A stretch of 64,000 bases of DNA, taken from positions 5,134,880-5,198,879 of the forward strand of contig CM036252.1 in NCBI GenBank assembly GCA_020698575.1, given 5' to 3'. The translations under genes and the position numbers were made by a program. The notes under the pieces were generated by a model. That model was given only the letters and a program-made list of their open reading frames with translations, did not search any database and had not been told where the DNA came from. Of the stretch, positions 35,271 to 46,798 are shown piece after piece. This DNA comes from Bostrychus sinensis (taxonomy: Eukaryota; Chordata; Actinopteri; Gobiiformes; Eleotridae). Within the stretch, counting starts at the first letter, position 1. Every line of letters begins with the position of its first letter.

Positions 35271-36870
35271 TCAAGTCCTGGTTTAGTTTTATTCCTGTTT
35301 TAGTCCTGCTTGGGATTAGACCTTGTTTAGACCTGATTTAAACCTGGATTACTGCAGTTTTTTCCCAGTTTAATCCTAGATTTGCCCTGATTAATTCTTA
35401 AATCTTTAAACCTGGCTTTGTCCTGGCTTTGACCTGATTTTGTCCTCACTTAGACCTGGTTTAGACCTGGTTTAGACCTGGTTAGACCTGGTTTAGACCT
35501 GGTTAGACCTGGTTTAAACCTGGTTAAACCTGGTTAGACCTGGTTTAAACCTGGTTAGACCTGGTTAGACCTGGTTTAAACCTGGTTAGACCTGGTTAGA
35601 CCTGGTTTAGACCTGGTTAGACCTGGTTTAAACCTGGTTAGACCTGGTTAGACTTGATTTAAATTTGGTTAGACCTGGTTAGACCTGGTTTAAACCTGGT
35701 TAAACCTGGTTAGACCTGGTTTAAACCTGGTTAGACCTGGTTAGACCTGGTTTAAACCTCGTTAAACCTGGTTAGACCTGGTTTAAACCTGGTTAGACCT
35801 GGTTAGACTTGATTTAAATTTGGTTAGACCTAGTTTAAACCTGGTTAGACCTGGTTTAAACCTGGTTAGACCTGGTTTAGACCTGGTTAGACCTGGTTTA
35901 AACCTGGTTAGACCTGGTTAGACCTGGTTTAAACCTGGTTAGACCTGGTTAGACCTGGTTAGACTTGATTTAAATTTGGTTAGACCTAGTTTAAACCTGG
36001 TTAGACCTGGTTTAAACCTGGTTAGACCTGGTTTAAACCTGGTTAGACCTGGTTAGACCTGGTTTAAACCTGGTTAGACCTGGTTAGACTTGATTTAAAT
36101 TTGGTTAGACCTGGTTTAAACCTGGTTAGACCTGGTTTAAACCTGGTTAGACCTGGTTAGACCTGGTTTAAACCTGGTTAGACCTGGTTAGACTTGATTT
36201 AAATTTGGTTAGACCTGGTTAGACCTGGTTTAAACCTGGTTAAACCTGGTTAGACCTGGTTTAAACCTGGTTAGACCTGGTTAGACCTGGTTTAAACCTC
36301 GTTAAACCTGGTTAGACCTGGTTTAAACCTGGTTAGACCTGGTTAGACTTGATTTAAATTTGGTTAGACCTAGTTTAAACCTGGTTAGACCTGGTTTAAA
36401 CCTGGTTAGACCTGGTTTAGACCTGGTTAGACCTGGTTTAAACCTGGTTAGACCTAGTTAGACCTGGTTTAAATCTGGTTAGACCTGGTTAGACCTGGTT
36501 TAAACCTGGTTAGACCTGGTTTAAACCTGGTTAAACCTGGTTAGACCTGGTTTAAACCTGGTTAGACCTGGTTAGACCTGGTTTAAACCTGGTTAAACCT
36601 GGTTAGACCTGGTTTAAACCTGGTTAGACCTGGTTAGACTTGATTTAAATTTGGTTAGACCTAGTTTAAACCTGGTTAGACCTGGTTTAAACCTGGTTAG
36701 ACCTGGTTTAGACCTGGTTAGACCTGGTTTAAACCTGGTTAGACCTGGTTAGACCTGGTTTAAATCTGGTTAGACCTGGTTAGACCTGATTTAAACCTGG
36801 TTAGACCTGATTAAGTCCTGTTTTAGTCTTAGTTTAGTCCTGGTTTAGACCTGGTATAGTCCCAGAAAGG
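35271..36870. repeat. 10/11-bp motif array, reverse orientation (GGTTAGACCT / GGTTTAAACCT)
   Basis: About 1.6 kb of CTGGTTAGACCTGGTTTAAAC units, mixing 10-base GGTTAGACCT with 11-base GGTTTAGACCT. A higher-order block containing GACTTGATTTAAATTTGG recurs near 35650, 35810, 35965, 36085, 36190, 36345 and 36635. GGTTTAAACC is self-complementary, so single strands could pair within the array. A hAT-like end (CAGTGGTTCTCAAACTGTGG) lies just before it at 35213. Confidence 0.95.
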
Positions 36871-36904
36871 CTCACTGATAGACTTGTTGGTGGACTGAAA
36901 AAAA

Positions 36905-37310
36905 TCAATATCTACATTAGATAAAATTACTTAAAATGAGATTATTAATCTTGATTTGAGAATTTTTTTACTAGATTGGATTTATTGCATTAACTTTTAA
37001 CTAGATATTTGGCTTGTTTCAAGGAATTTTTTCCCCTGTTTCAAGCTATTTTTACTTACTTCAAGCAAAATAATCTGTCTATGGGATAAGAAATGAGCAA
37101 AAATATCTTACCCCATGGACAGATAATTTCGCTTAAAATAAGTAAACATAGCTTGAAACAGAGAAAAATAAATTGAAACCCTAACTAAATAAATCCAATC
37201 TAGTGAAAACTGCTCAAAGCAAGATTACTATTCTGAATTATTGCTCAAATCAAGATTTCTAATCTCATTTCAAGTCATTGTATCTAATGTAGATAATGAT
37301 TTTTAGCAGC
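36905..37310. mobile_element. Long foldback (inverted repeat) element
   Basis: TCTACATTAGATAAAATTAC…GAGATTATTAATCTTGATTTGAG at the left is mirrored by CTCAAATCAAGATTTCTAATCTC…ATCTAATGTAGA at the right. Both halves continue through GCTTGTTTCAAGG / CTTGAAACAGAG text to a centre near 37100 (GGGATAAGAAA…CATGGACAGATAATTT). The whole element folds into one imperfect hairpin. Confidence 0.75.
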
Positions 37311-38016
37311 GTGGGGCCTAGGGCAAGAAGATGTCACATGGGCCTGATTACACAGCTCTACAAATGTTTGGACTCGATCTGAGATAAAAGTGGCTAAATC
37401 TCATTTATTTTGATAAAATGAACTGAAAATCAATGATAACTGTGCTGTTAGCTATGTATTCAAGATATTTAATGATATTGTTTCACATCAAAATCACATC
37501 TGTTTATACAATAGATTTAGGCATTTTTGCTTAAAAATAATATTTATATTTTGAAAATATTTAATTTCTCTACATGCATGCATTTTGTCCACTTCCAAGA
37601 GAGAGATTTCTGCAAATAAAAACCAAACATTTTATGTCAAAACTCTATCCATATTAAAATGAATGTATTGAATGTGCAGCTTTCAGATAGAACTGGTTGC
37701 TTGTAGACACTGTACCTTCTGATAAACACCGTTTTTGCCTTATTTTGCATAAATTTCCTATTTTGACCCAATACTGTTTCTTGGAAACTATAGCAATCTG
37801 CACTTCTCACTTACTTTTTCTTTATTAGTGACCTAATCCAAGTTTCACTACTTTTGTTCCAGAAGCATTTTGCTGTAGACCTGTGATATAATAGAAAATA
37901 TCAAAAGAGAGAGCATTTCTGGGCTCCTCTGACCCTGAGACCTGGGACAACAGAGCCCTTTACCCCCTCCTGTGGACGGGCCAGGTCCCGGGTCATGGTT
38001 TAGTCCTGGTTCAGGA
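37311..38016. other. No gene recognised
   Basis: AT-rich sequence with a few CCAGGTCCCGGG/GGTTTAGTCCTGG motif remnants at 37970-38012. Confidence 0.35.
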
Positions 38017-38977
38017 TTAAAGATATTAGGGAGGATCTTTATAAATTCATTTTTTGCAATACTTATTAAAACTACCTTCATTGCCCTGTATAAGGCTTAT
38101 AAATTGGTGTATTAGAAAATATAATAATAATATTAATAAACTGTGGACTCTGTGGGACTTAAAAAACCTCATCCAATCGTTTTCGTCATGAGTACGTTAA
38201 CCATTGTTCCAGGGACTCGCCAATCATTCATTCTGACTTCCTGGTTTCGGCGATAGCGCGCGTTCTTGTGCCTGTGCATGCGTATACACTATGTTTATGT
38301 AGTCCGGCGTTAGCGCCGCGTTAGCGCCGCATTAGCGCCGCGTTAGCGGCGTTAACATCGTAGCGGGAACAGCCTGACTTCGAAGAGCACAATGGCTGAG
38401 GAAAACCGTGAACCGGGAGGTCACAAAAGGAAAACTGTTTTTGAAGTGAACCAGAGGAGGAGGAGAAAAACTGTAGAAGAACAGAATAAAACCTGTGTAG
38501 TTATTGGCGATTCCTTCAAAGGACAGCGTGCGCTGTAGGAACAGAAAGGGCTTCAGACGATGCATTGGTCGCCAAGTTTCTGCTGGACAGGTAACGTTTA
38601 TCTTATCGTTTGAAAAAAATGCCTTTTTTCTTTATCTGTTGAACCTTTTCAACTGTACAGCAGTCAGTTTGCTAATGCTACCAACAGCAGGAGGACATAT
38701 ATTGTGCTCACATTTAGGGACTGTGCATGTGACTGGGTCTGAGTGGGGAGGTCAAAGGTCGCGCAGACAAACAATGCAGGTCTAGGTTGAGGTGAATCTC
38801 TGCTGATGCCGGCTGTAAACAAACACTCGTGTTCCAACGCTCGTGCACGTCGCTGTGGAGGAGTTCCTTGGAAAGGAACAGTGAAGGGCGGGGCCTGACG
38901 CATGCGCGTTATTCAAAAAAGGACAAACAGTCGCTGGTTTCTCTGCAGTCGAAAAAAATCCTCCCTAACATCTTTAA
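38017..38977. mobile_element. TTAA-flanked non-autonomous DNA transposon, second copy type
   Basis: TTAA at 38017-38020 and 38974-38977 encloses inverted ends AGATATTAGGGAGGAT (left) and ATCCTCCCTAACATCT (right). The terminal sequence differs from the 2195-2937 element, but the TTAA site, the AG start, the size class and the captured exon are shared. Inside, 38302-38352 holds four to five 11-base GCGTTAGCGCC units. Confidence 0.75.
38392..38590 (+). pseudogene. Captured coding-exon fragment, homologous to 2476-2631
   Basis: From ATG at 38392 it reads MAEENREPGGHKRKTVFEVN and then KTCVVIGDSFK. After a stop and a frameshift comes ERASDDALVAKFLLDR, ending in a donor (GACAG|GTAACG). The pattern IG.+F+..RAL…D.A…FLLDR matches the exon in the first TTAA element. 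It is broken here by a TAG and at least one indel. Confidence 0.5.
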
Positions 38978-39600
38978 TGAAGACTTTAGTAGAATTTAAA
39001 GACAGTAAGAGGACACAGTGCCGGTTGTTGAAGGCTCCTCGTTAGTGGAGTGGGTAGTTCCCTGATATTGGTGCAGAAGATCCAGGGATTAGAGCCAAAA
39101 ACTCACCACCACTTTTTGAGTCGGTCCCAAGCCAACATAAAGGGGAAAGAGCTTTTTACCGTGTGGTCTGTAGATGTTTGTAACTGGAGTCACATGTATC
39201 AGAGGCAGAGTCAAAATAACATTGCCCAAGTAGAAAGTATGCATCAAATAATGAGTCGTGTAAAGGGAGCTAATCTTGGTCAGTACAGCGGGGATTACAG
39301 CGTGAGGAGAGACCTGTCAGGAGCCTGAGCGAGGATAAAACCTGAGGAAAAAACCAGACCGAGAGCCCCTCTGCTGCTTTACACCATAACCTCTGTAACC
39401 CTGACTCTGCTGTGGGACGAGGAGAGCAGAGGCGTCAACACTGCACTGCCTTTAATAATCTCTCCACAGCAGCATTAATAACTGACTTTATTAAAATGTC
39501 TATATTCTGCTTTTATTCATATTTCTAACCCAGTCTTGGTCTCCTCGAGAACAGCAGCACGTTTTTACAGCCGTTAAAATCATTATGGGACTAAAAGGGA
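38978..39600. other. No gene recognised; repeat shared with 34895-34990 at left edge
   Basis: 38978-39070 resembles 34895-34990. The remainder has an open frame of 92 codons (39050-39325) without a recognisable motif. Confidence 0.35.
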
Positions 39601-40090
39601 ACGTTTTTTTATACAGGGCAGCTCCAAGACCTTTTTAATACTTTTTAATGCCTCTTAATATAAAATTTAATGCCAAGAACAATAATCTGTATGCATTTTA
39701 CACTAATAAAATATCAGTATTACTCTTTGAAACTCATTGGTTTTATTTTAAAGTCTAACATAGGTGAAATAAATTCAGTTCTGCATTAAAAATCTCAAAA
39801 TGGAATGAGTGGTAACAGCATTTATTGTACTGTGGGGATGATTTTTGCAACAAATACGCCACAGCCCATAAACACAGCTTTCAAAAACATACTAAACTTG
39901 TTACCAATTCACATCCAACTCACAAAAAAGACCGACTTTTCTGTTGTTACTTAAAAAGCAGTGGTCTAAAATATACAACATACATACAACAATACATTTA
40001 ATTCTTTTAATTCGGGCAACATCAAATATAAGATCTCTGTAATACTTATAAGACCTTGAGTAAATACTCTACTGGTGCAAAAAAACAAAC
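39601..40090. repeat. Diverged dispersed repeat (…AAGACCTTTTTAATACT…)
   Basis: CAGGGCAGCTCCAAGACC at 39617 begins a repeat rich in TTTTTAATGCC/AAATTTAATGCC text. A related start, CAGGGTAGCTCCAGG, occurs at 45859. Probably a non-autonomous DNA element; ends not proven. Confidence 0.4.
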
Positions 40091-40320
40091 AAAAAGCAAA
40101 AAAAACAGGTGAAGGTGAAGAGACCAGCAGAGGGCAGCAGAGGGAAGCGTCTTTTGAACAAAAGTAAATTGTCTGAGGAATCAGTGAAAACAGAGCTGTT
40201 TTTTTGTTTGTTTGTTTGTTTGTTTGTTTGTTTTTTTTAATGAGAGCAGACTGGATGTAGAGGCCTTGTTGTTGATTGGTTGGTGGTTGCTGGAATGGGC
40301 GGGGCTTCGTGGAAGAGGCG

Positions 40321-41505
40321 GGTTTAGTCCTAGTTTAGCTCTGGTTTAGTCTTAGTTTAGTCCTGGTTTAGTCTTAGTTTAGTCCTGGTTTAGCTCTGGT
40401 TTACTCCTGGTTTAGTCTTAGTTTAGGCCTGGTTTAGTCTTAGTTTAGTCCTGGTTTAGCTCTGGTTTAGTCCTGGTTTAGTTTTAGTTTAGTCCTGGTT
40501 TAGCTCTGGTTTAGTCCTGGTTTAGTTTTAGTTTAGTCCTGGTTTAGCTCTGGTTTAGTTCTGGTTTAGTCTTAGTTTAGTCCTGGTTTAGCTCTGGTTT
40601 AGTCTGGGTTTAGTCTTAGTTTAGGCCTGGTTTAGCTCTGGTTTACTCCTGGTTTAGTCTTAGTTTAGGCCTGGTTTAGTCTTAGTTTAGTCCTGGTTTA
40701 GCTCTGGTTTAGTCCTGGTTTAGTCTTAGTTTAGTCCTGGTTTAGCTCTGGTTTAGTCCTGGTTTAGTTTTAGTTTAGTCCTGGTTTAGCTCTGGTTTAG
40801 TTCTGGTTTAGTCCTAGTTTAGGCCTGGTTTAGCTCTGGTTTACTCCTGGTTTAGTCTTAGTTTAGTCCTGGTTTAGCTCTGGTTTAGTCTGGGTTTAGT
40901 CTTAGTTTAGGCCTGGTTTAGTCTTAGTTTAGTCCTGGTTTAGCTCTGGTTTAGTCCTAGTTTAGTCCTGGTTTAGTCTTAGTTTACTCCTGGTTTAGCT
41001 CTGGTTTAGTCCTGGTTTAGTTTTAGTTTAGTCCTGGTTTAGCTCTGGTTTAGTTCTGGTTTAGTCCTAGTTTAGGCCTGGTTTAGCTCTGGTTTACTCC
41101 TGGTTTAGTCTTAGTTTAGTCCTGGTTTAGCTCTGGTTTAGTCCGGGTTTAGTCTTAGTTTAGGCCTGGTTTAGTCTTAGTTTAGTCCTAGTTTAGCTCT
41201 GGTTTAGTCTTAGTTTAGTCCCGGTTTAGCTCTGGTTTAGTCCGGGTTTAGTCTTAGTTTAGTCCTAGTTTAGCTCTGGTTTAGTCCGGGTTTAGTCTTA
41301 GTTTAGGCCTGGTTTAGTCGTAGTTTAGTGCTGGTTTAGCTCTGGTTTAATCCTGGTTTAGTCTTATTTTAGTCCTATTTTAGACATGGTTTATCATTAT
41401 TTAAACCTGGTTTAGACCTGCATTAGTCCTCTTTTTCCCCCAATTTAGTTGAGTCCTGGTTTAGCCCTGATTTATTCTTGGTTTAGACCTGGTTTAGTCC
41501 AGTGT
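40321..41505. repeat. 11-bp motif array, reverse orientation (CTGGTTTAGTC/CTGGTTTAGCT)
   Basis: About 105 units of TTTAGTCCTGG, TTTAGCTCTGG and TTTAGTCTTAG, arranged as higher-order blocks of roughly 4-6 units (for example GTCTTAGTTTAGTCCTGG then TTTAGCTCTGG). Same family as 3761-6719 on the other strand. Confidence 0.95.
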
Positions 41506-42937
41506 TAGTGTAAGTGGTACATCTTCTGTGTTGTGGATATTTAGCAGAATATAAAACCTTTAAACAATTAAAACTGGTTTGCTGTCACAAAAAAGTCCAA
41601 ACTTACTTTAAACCTCTAGCTCTAACCTGGGCATAAACCAGAACTGGTTCACGGGACTTCACCTCACTGGGACTAAATCCAGGACTAAATTTGGGCCTAA
41701 ACCAGGACTAAGCCTTAAACAACCACAGAGCAGACTAAAACCAAATGGACTTATTGAGGACTAAACTTAAACTAGGCCTAAACCAGTCTGTATTTATCTA
41801 GCTACTCCTCAGTAGCATTTGAAAGAGCCCGCGTACCACCAGCGGGACCCGTACCACAGTTTGAGAACCACTCTTCCAATATAATACATATTTGTCAACA
41901 GCTGAGTAAAAAGTTTTCTGACTAAAACTCAAACAGTTGCTCAGCACTCACACAGAAATCCATCTATTCTCATTCCCGTGCTGCGAGTTTTGTTCCCGGA
42001 GGCTCATTTTTCAGCCAAACTCATCGCCGGCGCCGCTTCCCTCGGTTCTAACATTCATTTGTGTTTCTCTGCGCAGCTGAGGCCAAGAATCCACCGCCGC
42101 TAAATCAAGACGAATGGAAATACGAGCTGCGGCAATCCATTCTCCATGTCACACTTTAGCCGAAAGTAGACGACTAAAACAAACGGGGAACAGACGTCTG
42201 GTGCGGGTCCGGTTTTCTCAAATGAAGCCAGTTAGAAGTTTGGGACGGTAACAAGTGAGGGAAGACAAAAAAAAGAAGTGGATCTCTTTGGGCTCCGAGT
42301 CAGAAAGAATGGAAGTCATAAGACCATTTTACTGTTTGAGACACTTCTTTAGTTCTTGCTGAACATAAGTTTGGGCCGGTTTATCTCCTCCACATCCGCC
42401 TTTCACTCTGAAATAAAGAAAAGCGTCCAGTCGAGATGTGACATTCACGAACCATCCGGATCTTTTGAACGCCTCGGTGATGAGAACCGATGATGAGTCA
42501 GAGCGGTGCGCGAGTCGTTCTTTTTTTCTTTCTTTTTTTCCTCAAAATGAAGCTCTTTTGTGTTTGCCAGCTGCAGAAAAAACTGAGAAAAAGTAGAAGA
42601 ATACAAGAGAGAGTCATACAGAAAGAGACGAGGAAAGAGAGGAGCATGGACACAGGACGCATGCTCAGACGTACACCAGTCAGAAGGTACTTTAGTACTA
42701 GCAGTACTTTGGTGTCAGTACTTTTATCTGCATATTTATCTATTTAATATTTACTTTGTTAATGATTTTTGTGGTGAATTCAATTTTGAACTAAAAGTTG
42801 TTTTGCATGAAATCGTATTGCTGAGATTTTACTGACATTTTTTTGCATGAACATTTGTCAAGGTAGCTATATTTTGCACAGTTTTTGACATAATAAATTC
42901 CAGAGGTGGGAGTAATCTTCAATATCACTGCCTTTTG
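41506..42937. other. No gene recognised; unique sequence 41930-42480
   Basis: 41825-41872 contains a decayed hAT end (ACCACAGTTTGAGAACCACT). 41940-42480 is repeat-poor with mixed GC and could be conserved non-coding DNA, which cannot be tested here. The open frame 42490-42744 is low-complexity (poly-F, K/R-rich). Confidence 0.3.
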
Positions 42938-43372
42938 TTTTTTTTTTTTTTTTTTTTACTGTGGCTAATAAGAACAAGCTGAACAAGATTGTCAAAAATG
43001 CACGGAAGATCATTGGTCGAGACCAAAAATAACCGGACCTCCTTCATCAGACCGCTGTGTTCATGGCTAAATCTATCTCCAGTGACACTGAACATCCTTT
43101 GTTTAGTGAATTTAGTTTAATAGAATATATATAGAACGCCTTTAGCAACTAAGAAAGTCTATAAAGGGTCATTTGTCCCTAATGCAGTGAGTTTACTAAA
43201 CAAACACTGGTGAAGAATGGGTTAGTCAATGCTTGTCTTTGGTATTTGTATACAGCAACCATGTCTTGTATTTATTGTATTGTATTATATTTATTGTACT
43301 GTGTGACTGATGGTGAACCAAAGACAATTTTCCATTAAAAGGACAATAAAGTTAAAGTTAAGTCACTCATGA
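42938..43372 (+). mobile_element. LINE C-terminal and 3' end fragment
   Basis: Starting at 42964 the translated text KNKLNKIVKNARKIIGRDQK, then AKSISSDTEHPLFSEF and later FVPNAVSLLNKHW, belongs to the C-terminal region of a fish LINE protein. The 3' UTR ends in ACAATTTTCC…AAAGGACAATAAAGTTAAAG. A T20 run precedes it. Confidence 0.65.
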
Positions 43373-43554
43373 GCAAGTTACAAATAAGCATCACCTTCTA
43401 GTTACAAGCAAGTCCAAGTCAGTCCTAATGAGAGTCCAGCAAGACAAGTCTGCTAAATCCTAAAGGCTGCTCTGTCTCTGTGCAGAGGTTTGTGTGTTTA
43501 TTTCATGAATGAAGTGACTGGTTTCTCAAAATTACAAAAAAATCCCAAAATGAG

Positions 43555-43640
43555 TCTTTGGAATGGCTCTTTGGAACGATCGGATCCCAAAGATTCGGCT
43601 CCTGTTAAAGAGCCATAAATCCCATTTACAATACATTTAA
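43555..43640 (-). repeat. Dispersed repeat (GGGATTTATGGCTCT family), inverted copy
   Basis: Reverse complement of the 20603-20720 type: AACGATCGGATCCCAAAGATTCGG…AAAGAGCCATAAATCCC. Confidence 0.55.
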
Positions 43641-43847
43641 TCCCTTGTGTTGAACGATTTTGTAAGGAAGCAAGTTCCTTACTTATAATTAGACAAGCAC
43701 ACAGTTTATTTTTGTTAAAGGTTTATTTGATTTGTAACTTGTTCTGCTCTTAGTTGAAAAGCATAAGGCCTGGGAGAAAGAAAAGGGAAAGTATTACGTG
43801 TATTTTTCTAAAATGTGATACTTACCTCTGTCTTCCTGTGCTGTAGG

Positions 43848-44473
43848 TAGTGATGTGACGTTCTGTATCGAAGCGTGTGCCGAGCAGGGGAGGGGGCGTG
43901 TCCGCGATGCGCGTATCGAGGCTTGCTTCATTTGGGGGAGGAGCTGAAAATGATGACGTCTGAAGCCTCGCTGCCCAGCTGTACCACGTGACTGATTCAG
44001 GAAGTGGTTCGCAGGTTTTGACAGTGATATAAACTCCTCAGGCTCCATTCCAGATGTGGCTGTTTGATGGAGAGTTGTGGTCAGTGAGAGTTTGTTGACA
44101 GGTTGGGTAGAGTTAGAGATAGTTTGGAGATTTAGGAGAGTCCCCTAAACCATAATCACTGACCATACCTCAACATTACCCCAACCCCAACCACCCTCAC
44201 CTCACTGTAAATGATCATTTCCATTTTCATCATTTCCAAATAATCATTTTCCATACTGCCAGACACACACACACTGCCATCACTACAATATACATGTTTT
44301 GTATACTTCTTTATTTTGCAGACAGTTTTATTCACAGGCTTTCTGTAACTGATATTTTTGCGTCCAGTAGATGTCCTACTCGAGCAAATGAAGCTTCAAG
44401 AAGCTTTGCGCTGGAGTGAACCACTTGGATGAAAGGCTTCAGTGCTTCATGAAGCTTCATCTGCCCATCACTC
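43848..44473. mobile_element. hAT-type element A, non-autonomous
   Basis: The left end TAGTGATGTGACG and right end …TGCCCATCACTC are inverted copies, with one terminal mismatch. Flanks GCTGTAGG (43840-43847) and GCTGGAGG (44474-44481) form an 8-bp target duplication with one mismatch. It shares the subterminal text CGAAGC…CACGTGACTGATTCAGGAA with element B. No coding sequence recognised. Confidence 0.7.
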
Positions 44474-44489
44474 GCTGGAGGGTGTTCCG

Positions 44490-45137
44490 TAGTGATGTGT
44501 CTTTCGTGTCGAGGCTTCGAAGCGTGTGCCGAGTAATCCAGAAGCGCGTAACGATGCGCGTGTTGATGACGTATGCAGTGACGTTCGAAGCCTCGGGAAG
44601 CGGCCGAACCACGTGACTGATTCAGGAAATGATTCGCGGGTTTGGAGCGCGATTCGAAATAAAAGAGACGGTGAAACACAATGGATTCCCCCTCACATTT
44701 TATATATATCCAAACCTGTACAAACTTGCAGTAGCATTTCTTTGCACACCGGCTTCCTCTGTGCCCTGTGAAAGGGTGTTTTCAAAAGCCGGTGAAATAT
44801 TGTGCAAAACAAGAAATCGCCTGTCTCCAAATACAGTGGAAAAGTTAATATTTCTCAATAAAAATCAATAAAATTGAATTTATCTTTATTCAGTTGTTGC
44901 ATAAGCACGGGCATCAAGTAACACAAGCACATCTCACATCACAACGCTCTTACCAATTGCTTTCCATTTTTATTCTTTTAACCTCACGATTTTATTTGAC
45001 ACTAAGTATGCTGTACATTTTTTTGTCCACTTGATGGCGCAGTGGAGCAAACAAAACATCTTGAGGCATCGACCCATGTGTGATACAGTTGGCTGCGATG
45101 CTTCAGTGCTTCATGAGGCTTCCTCTCACCATCACTA
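44490..45137. mobile_element. hAT-type element B with transposase C-terminus
   Basis: The left end TAGTGATG and right end CATCACTA are flanked by perfect 8-bp duplications GTGTTCCG (44482-44489 and 45138-45145). These sit directly against the duplication of element A. The element keeps the last part of a hAT transposase and is internally deleted. Confidence 0.85.
44629..44871 (+). pseudogene. hAT transposase C-terminal (dimerisation) domain remnant
   Basis: Reads …YPNLYKLAVAFLCTPASSVP, CERVFSKAGEILCKTRNRLSP and NTVEKLIFLNKNQ then stop. The P.SSVP.ERVFS.AG…R.RL.P..VE.L.FL pattern is the hATC dimerisation domain that closes hAT transposases. Only about 60 of the usual ~600 residues remain, with no BED zinc finger or catalytic domain. 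Confidence 0.85.
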
Positions 45138-45145
45138 GTGTTCCG

Positions 45146-46560
45146 GCTAAAAGAGTCCCCGGGGAGCCGGAGCACCTTAAGAAGGTTCTGGTCTGAACCA
45201 TTTGGAAGGGAGAAGAGGGGTGTTCTAAGTTTTTATTTCAGTTTTCTACGACAGATTTTTAACCTAAGGCACTGATAATTTAATAAAGATTGTATTTTGT
45301 AACAAGTATTGAAAGGTAGTTGTCACGGTAGTATTGTGTAGTTTTTTTAGTAACATAATTGTGACCTGTACTTCCCTGTACTTGAGTGTGGTAGTGGTTT
45401 AGTTGATGGCCCTACTTTATAAGGCTGCTCCCATCAGTAGCAAGTGTGTGGTGCTGTATGTTCATGAGGCAGCAGGCTGGCAGTTTTTTTTTTTTTTTTG
45501 CATTTTTTTATTTTTATTTTGTCTGTCTTTTTTTGTAACTTTTGTGGCGGGGGAACGAATGCATGCACTTTTGGTCTGCGCCTGGAAATGTGGTCGTAAG
45601 CCTCTCTGTTCCTCTTGGCCGCTACGTCGGCTAGCCTGGCTATAAAATGAAATATACACTTTATTTAAAAAAATAAAAATAAAAAAATAAAAAATTACTA
45701 CTCTGAGTCAGATATCTCCACTCCAGTAACACCTACAACAACAACAACAACTAATACGAAACAAATACTAGCCAAGTTCTCACACAAACGACCGCACATA
45801 GCTTCAAATGTGCTCAACGATTATTAACCAATTCAGCCTCTGCCCATCTGCACGTTACCAGGGTAGCTCCAGGTTTTTGAAGTTTAAGACCCTTTTAGGA
45901 TGTTAATAAGTAATAAGTAAATGTAAAATATAGATGAAATAACTCCAGTGCTGCATAAAAAAATGTAATTGAAGCATACAATTTAATAACATTTCTCAAA
46001 AAGTATATTACAGACACTGTTATTGTGATGGCGGTACTACAAAACTGAATACCTGGTTGTACAAAATTTGATATTTACTGATTAGATTTCATCCTTTTAA
46101 GACCTTGGGGCCCTGATTTCGTTAATCTAGCCCCAGTAGTGCAGCTGTCAGTCACTGCTCTGTGATGTGCCGTGCCTTGGACTTCTGAAAAAAAAGCACG
46201 TTCTCCGTTCTTCGCGGCAATATTGGTTTATTTTAGACCAAAAAACAGTAGCGAGCATAGGCGGCGTTCACACTGCAGGTCTTGATGCTCAGTTCAGATT
46301 TTTAGTCATTTCTCCTCAGTACAGTTACGATACGACGCCTCAAGTTTAGCTTCAACACGACTGTCACTGTAAAAACCTGATTAAGTTTAAAGCTGACTTG
46401 TTTCAGTGACCAGCTCTTATCCATGGAGCCGTGTGCAAAGGAATAAAGCTTTTATTAACTGAGTTTTTAAAAGAACATTTAATAAACAGATCACTGAACG
46501 CTTTTATTAAAACAAGAATTAACAGAGTTATTGTTTAATCTGTTTAAGGAAACTGTTTTC
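45146..46560. other. No gene recognised; dispersed repeat near 45859-46135
   Basis: 45859 begins CAGGGTAGCTCCAGG, similar to 39617, and the repeat runs to about 46135 (AGACCTTGGGGCCCTG). A/T homopolymers occur at 45486-45500 and 45665-45695. No coding evidence. Confidence 0.35.
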
Positions 46561-46767
46561 TAAATACTACTAATACTAATACTACTACTTTGACCACTAC
46601 TACTACTGCTACTACAGATACTACTACAACCACTACTACTATTCCTCCTCCCTCTACTACTATCACTACTACAATAATTACTACTACTACTACTACTACT
46701 ATTCCTGCTCTTCCTCCTCCTCCTCCTACTACTACAACAACTACTCCCACTACTACTACTACTACTA

Positions 46768-46798
<31 letters not shown>

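Noticed and set aside
35213..41872. A single 6.6-kb hAT element bounded by CAGTGGTTCTCAAACTGTGG and its complement
   Set aside because: The right end is imperfect (…CCACTC), no 8-bp duplication matches, and similar solo ends are scattered through the window (7430, 12040, 14101).
42490..42744. Small K/R-rich protein of 85 codons
   Set aside because: Low-complexity poly-F and K/R stretches, no homologous pattern or splice context.
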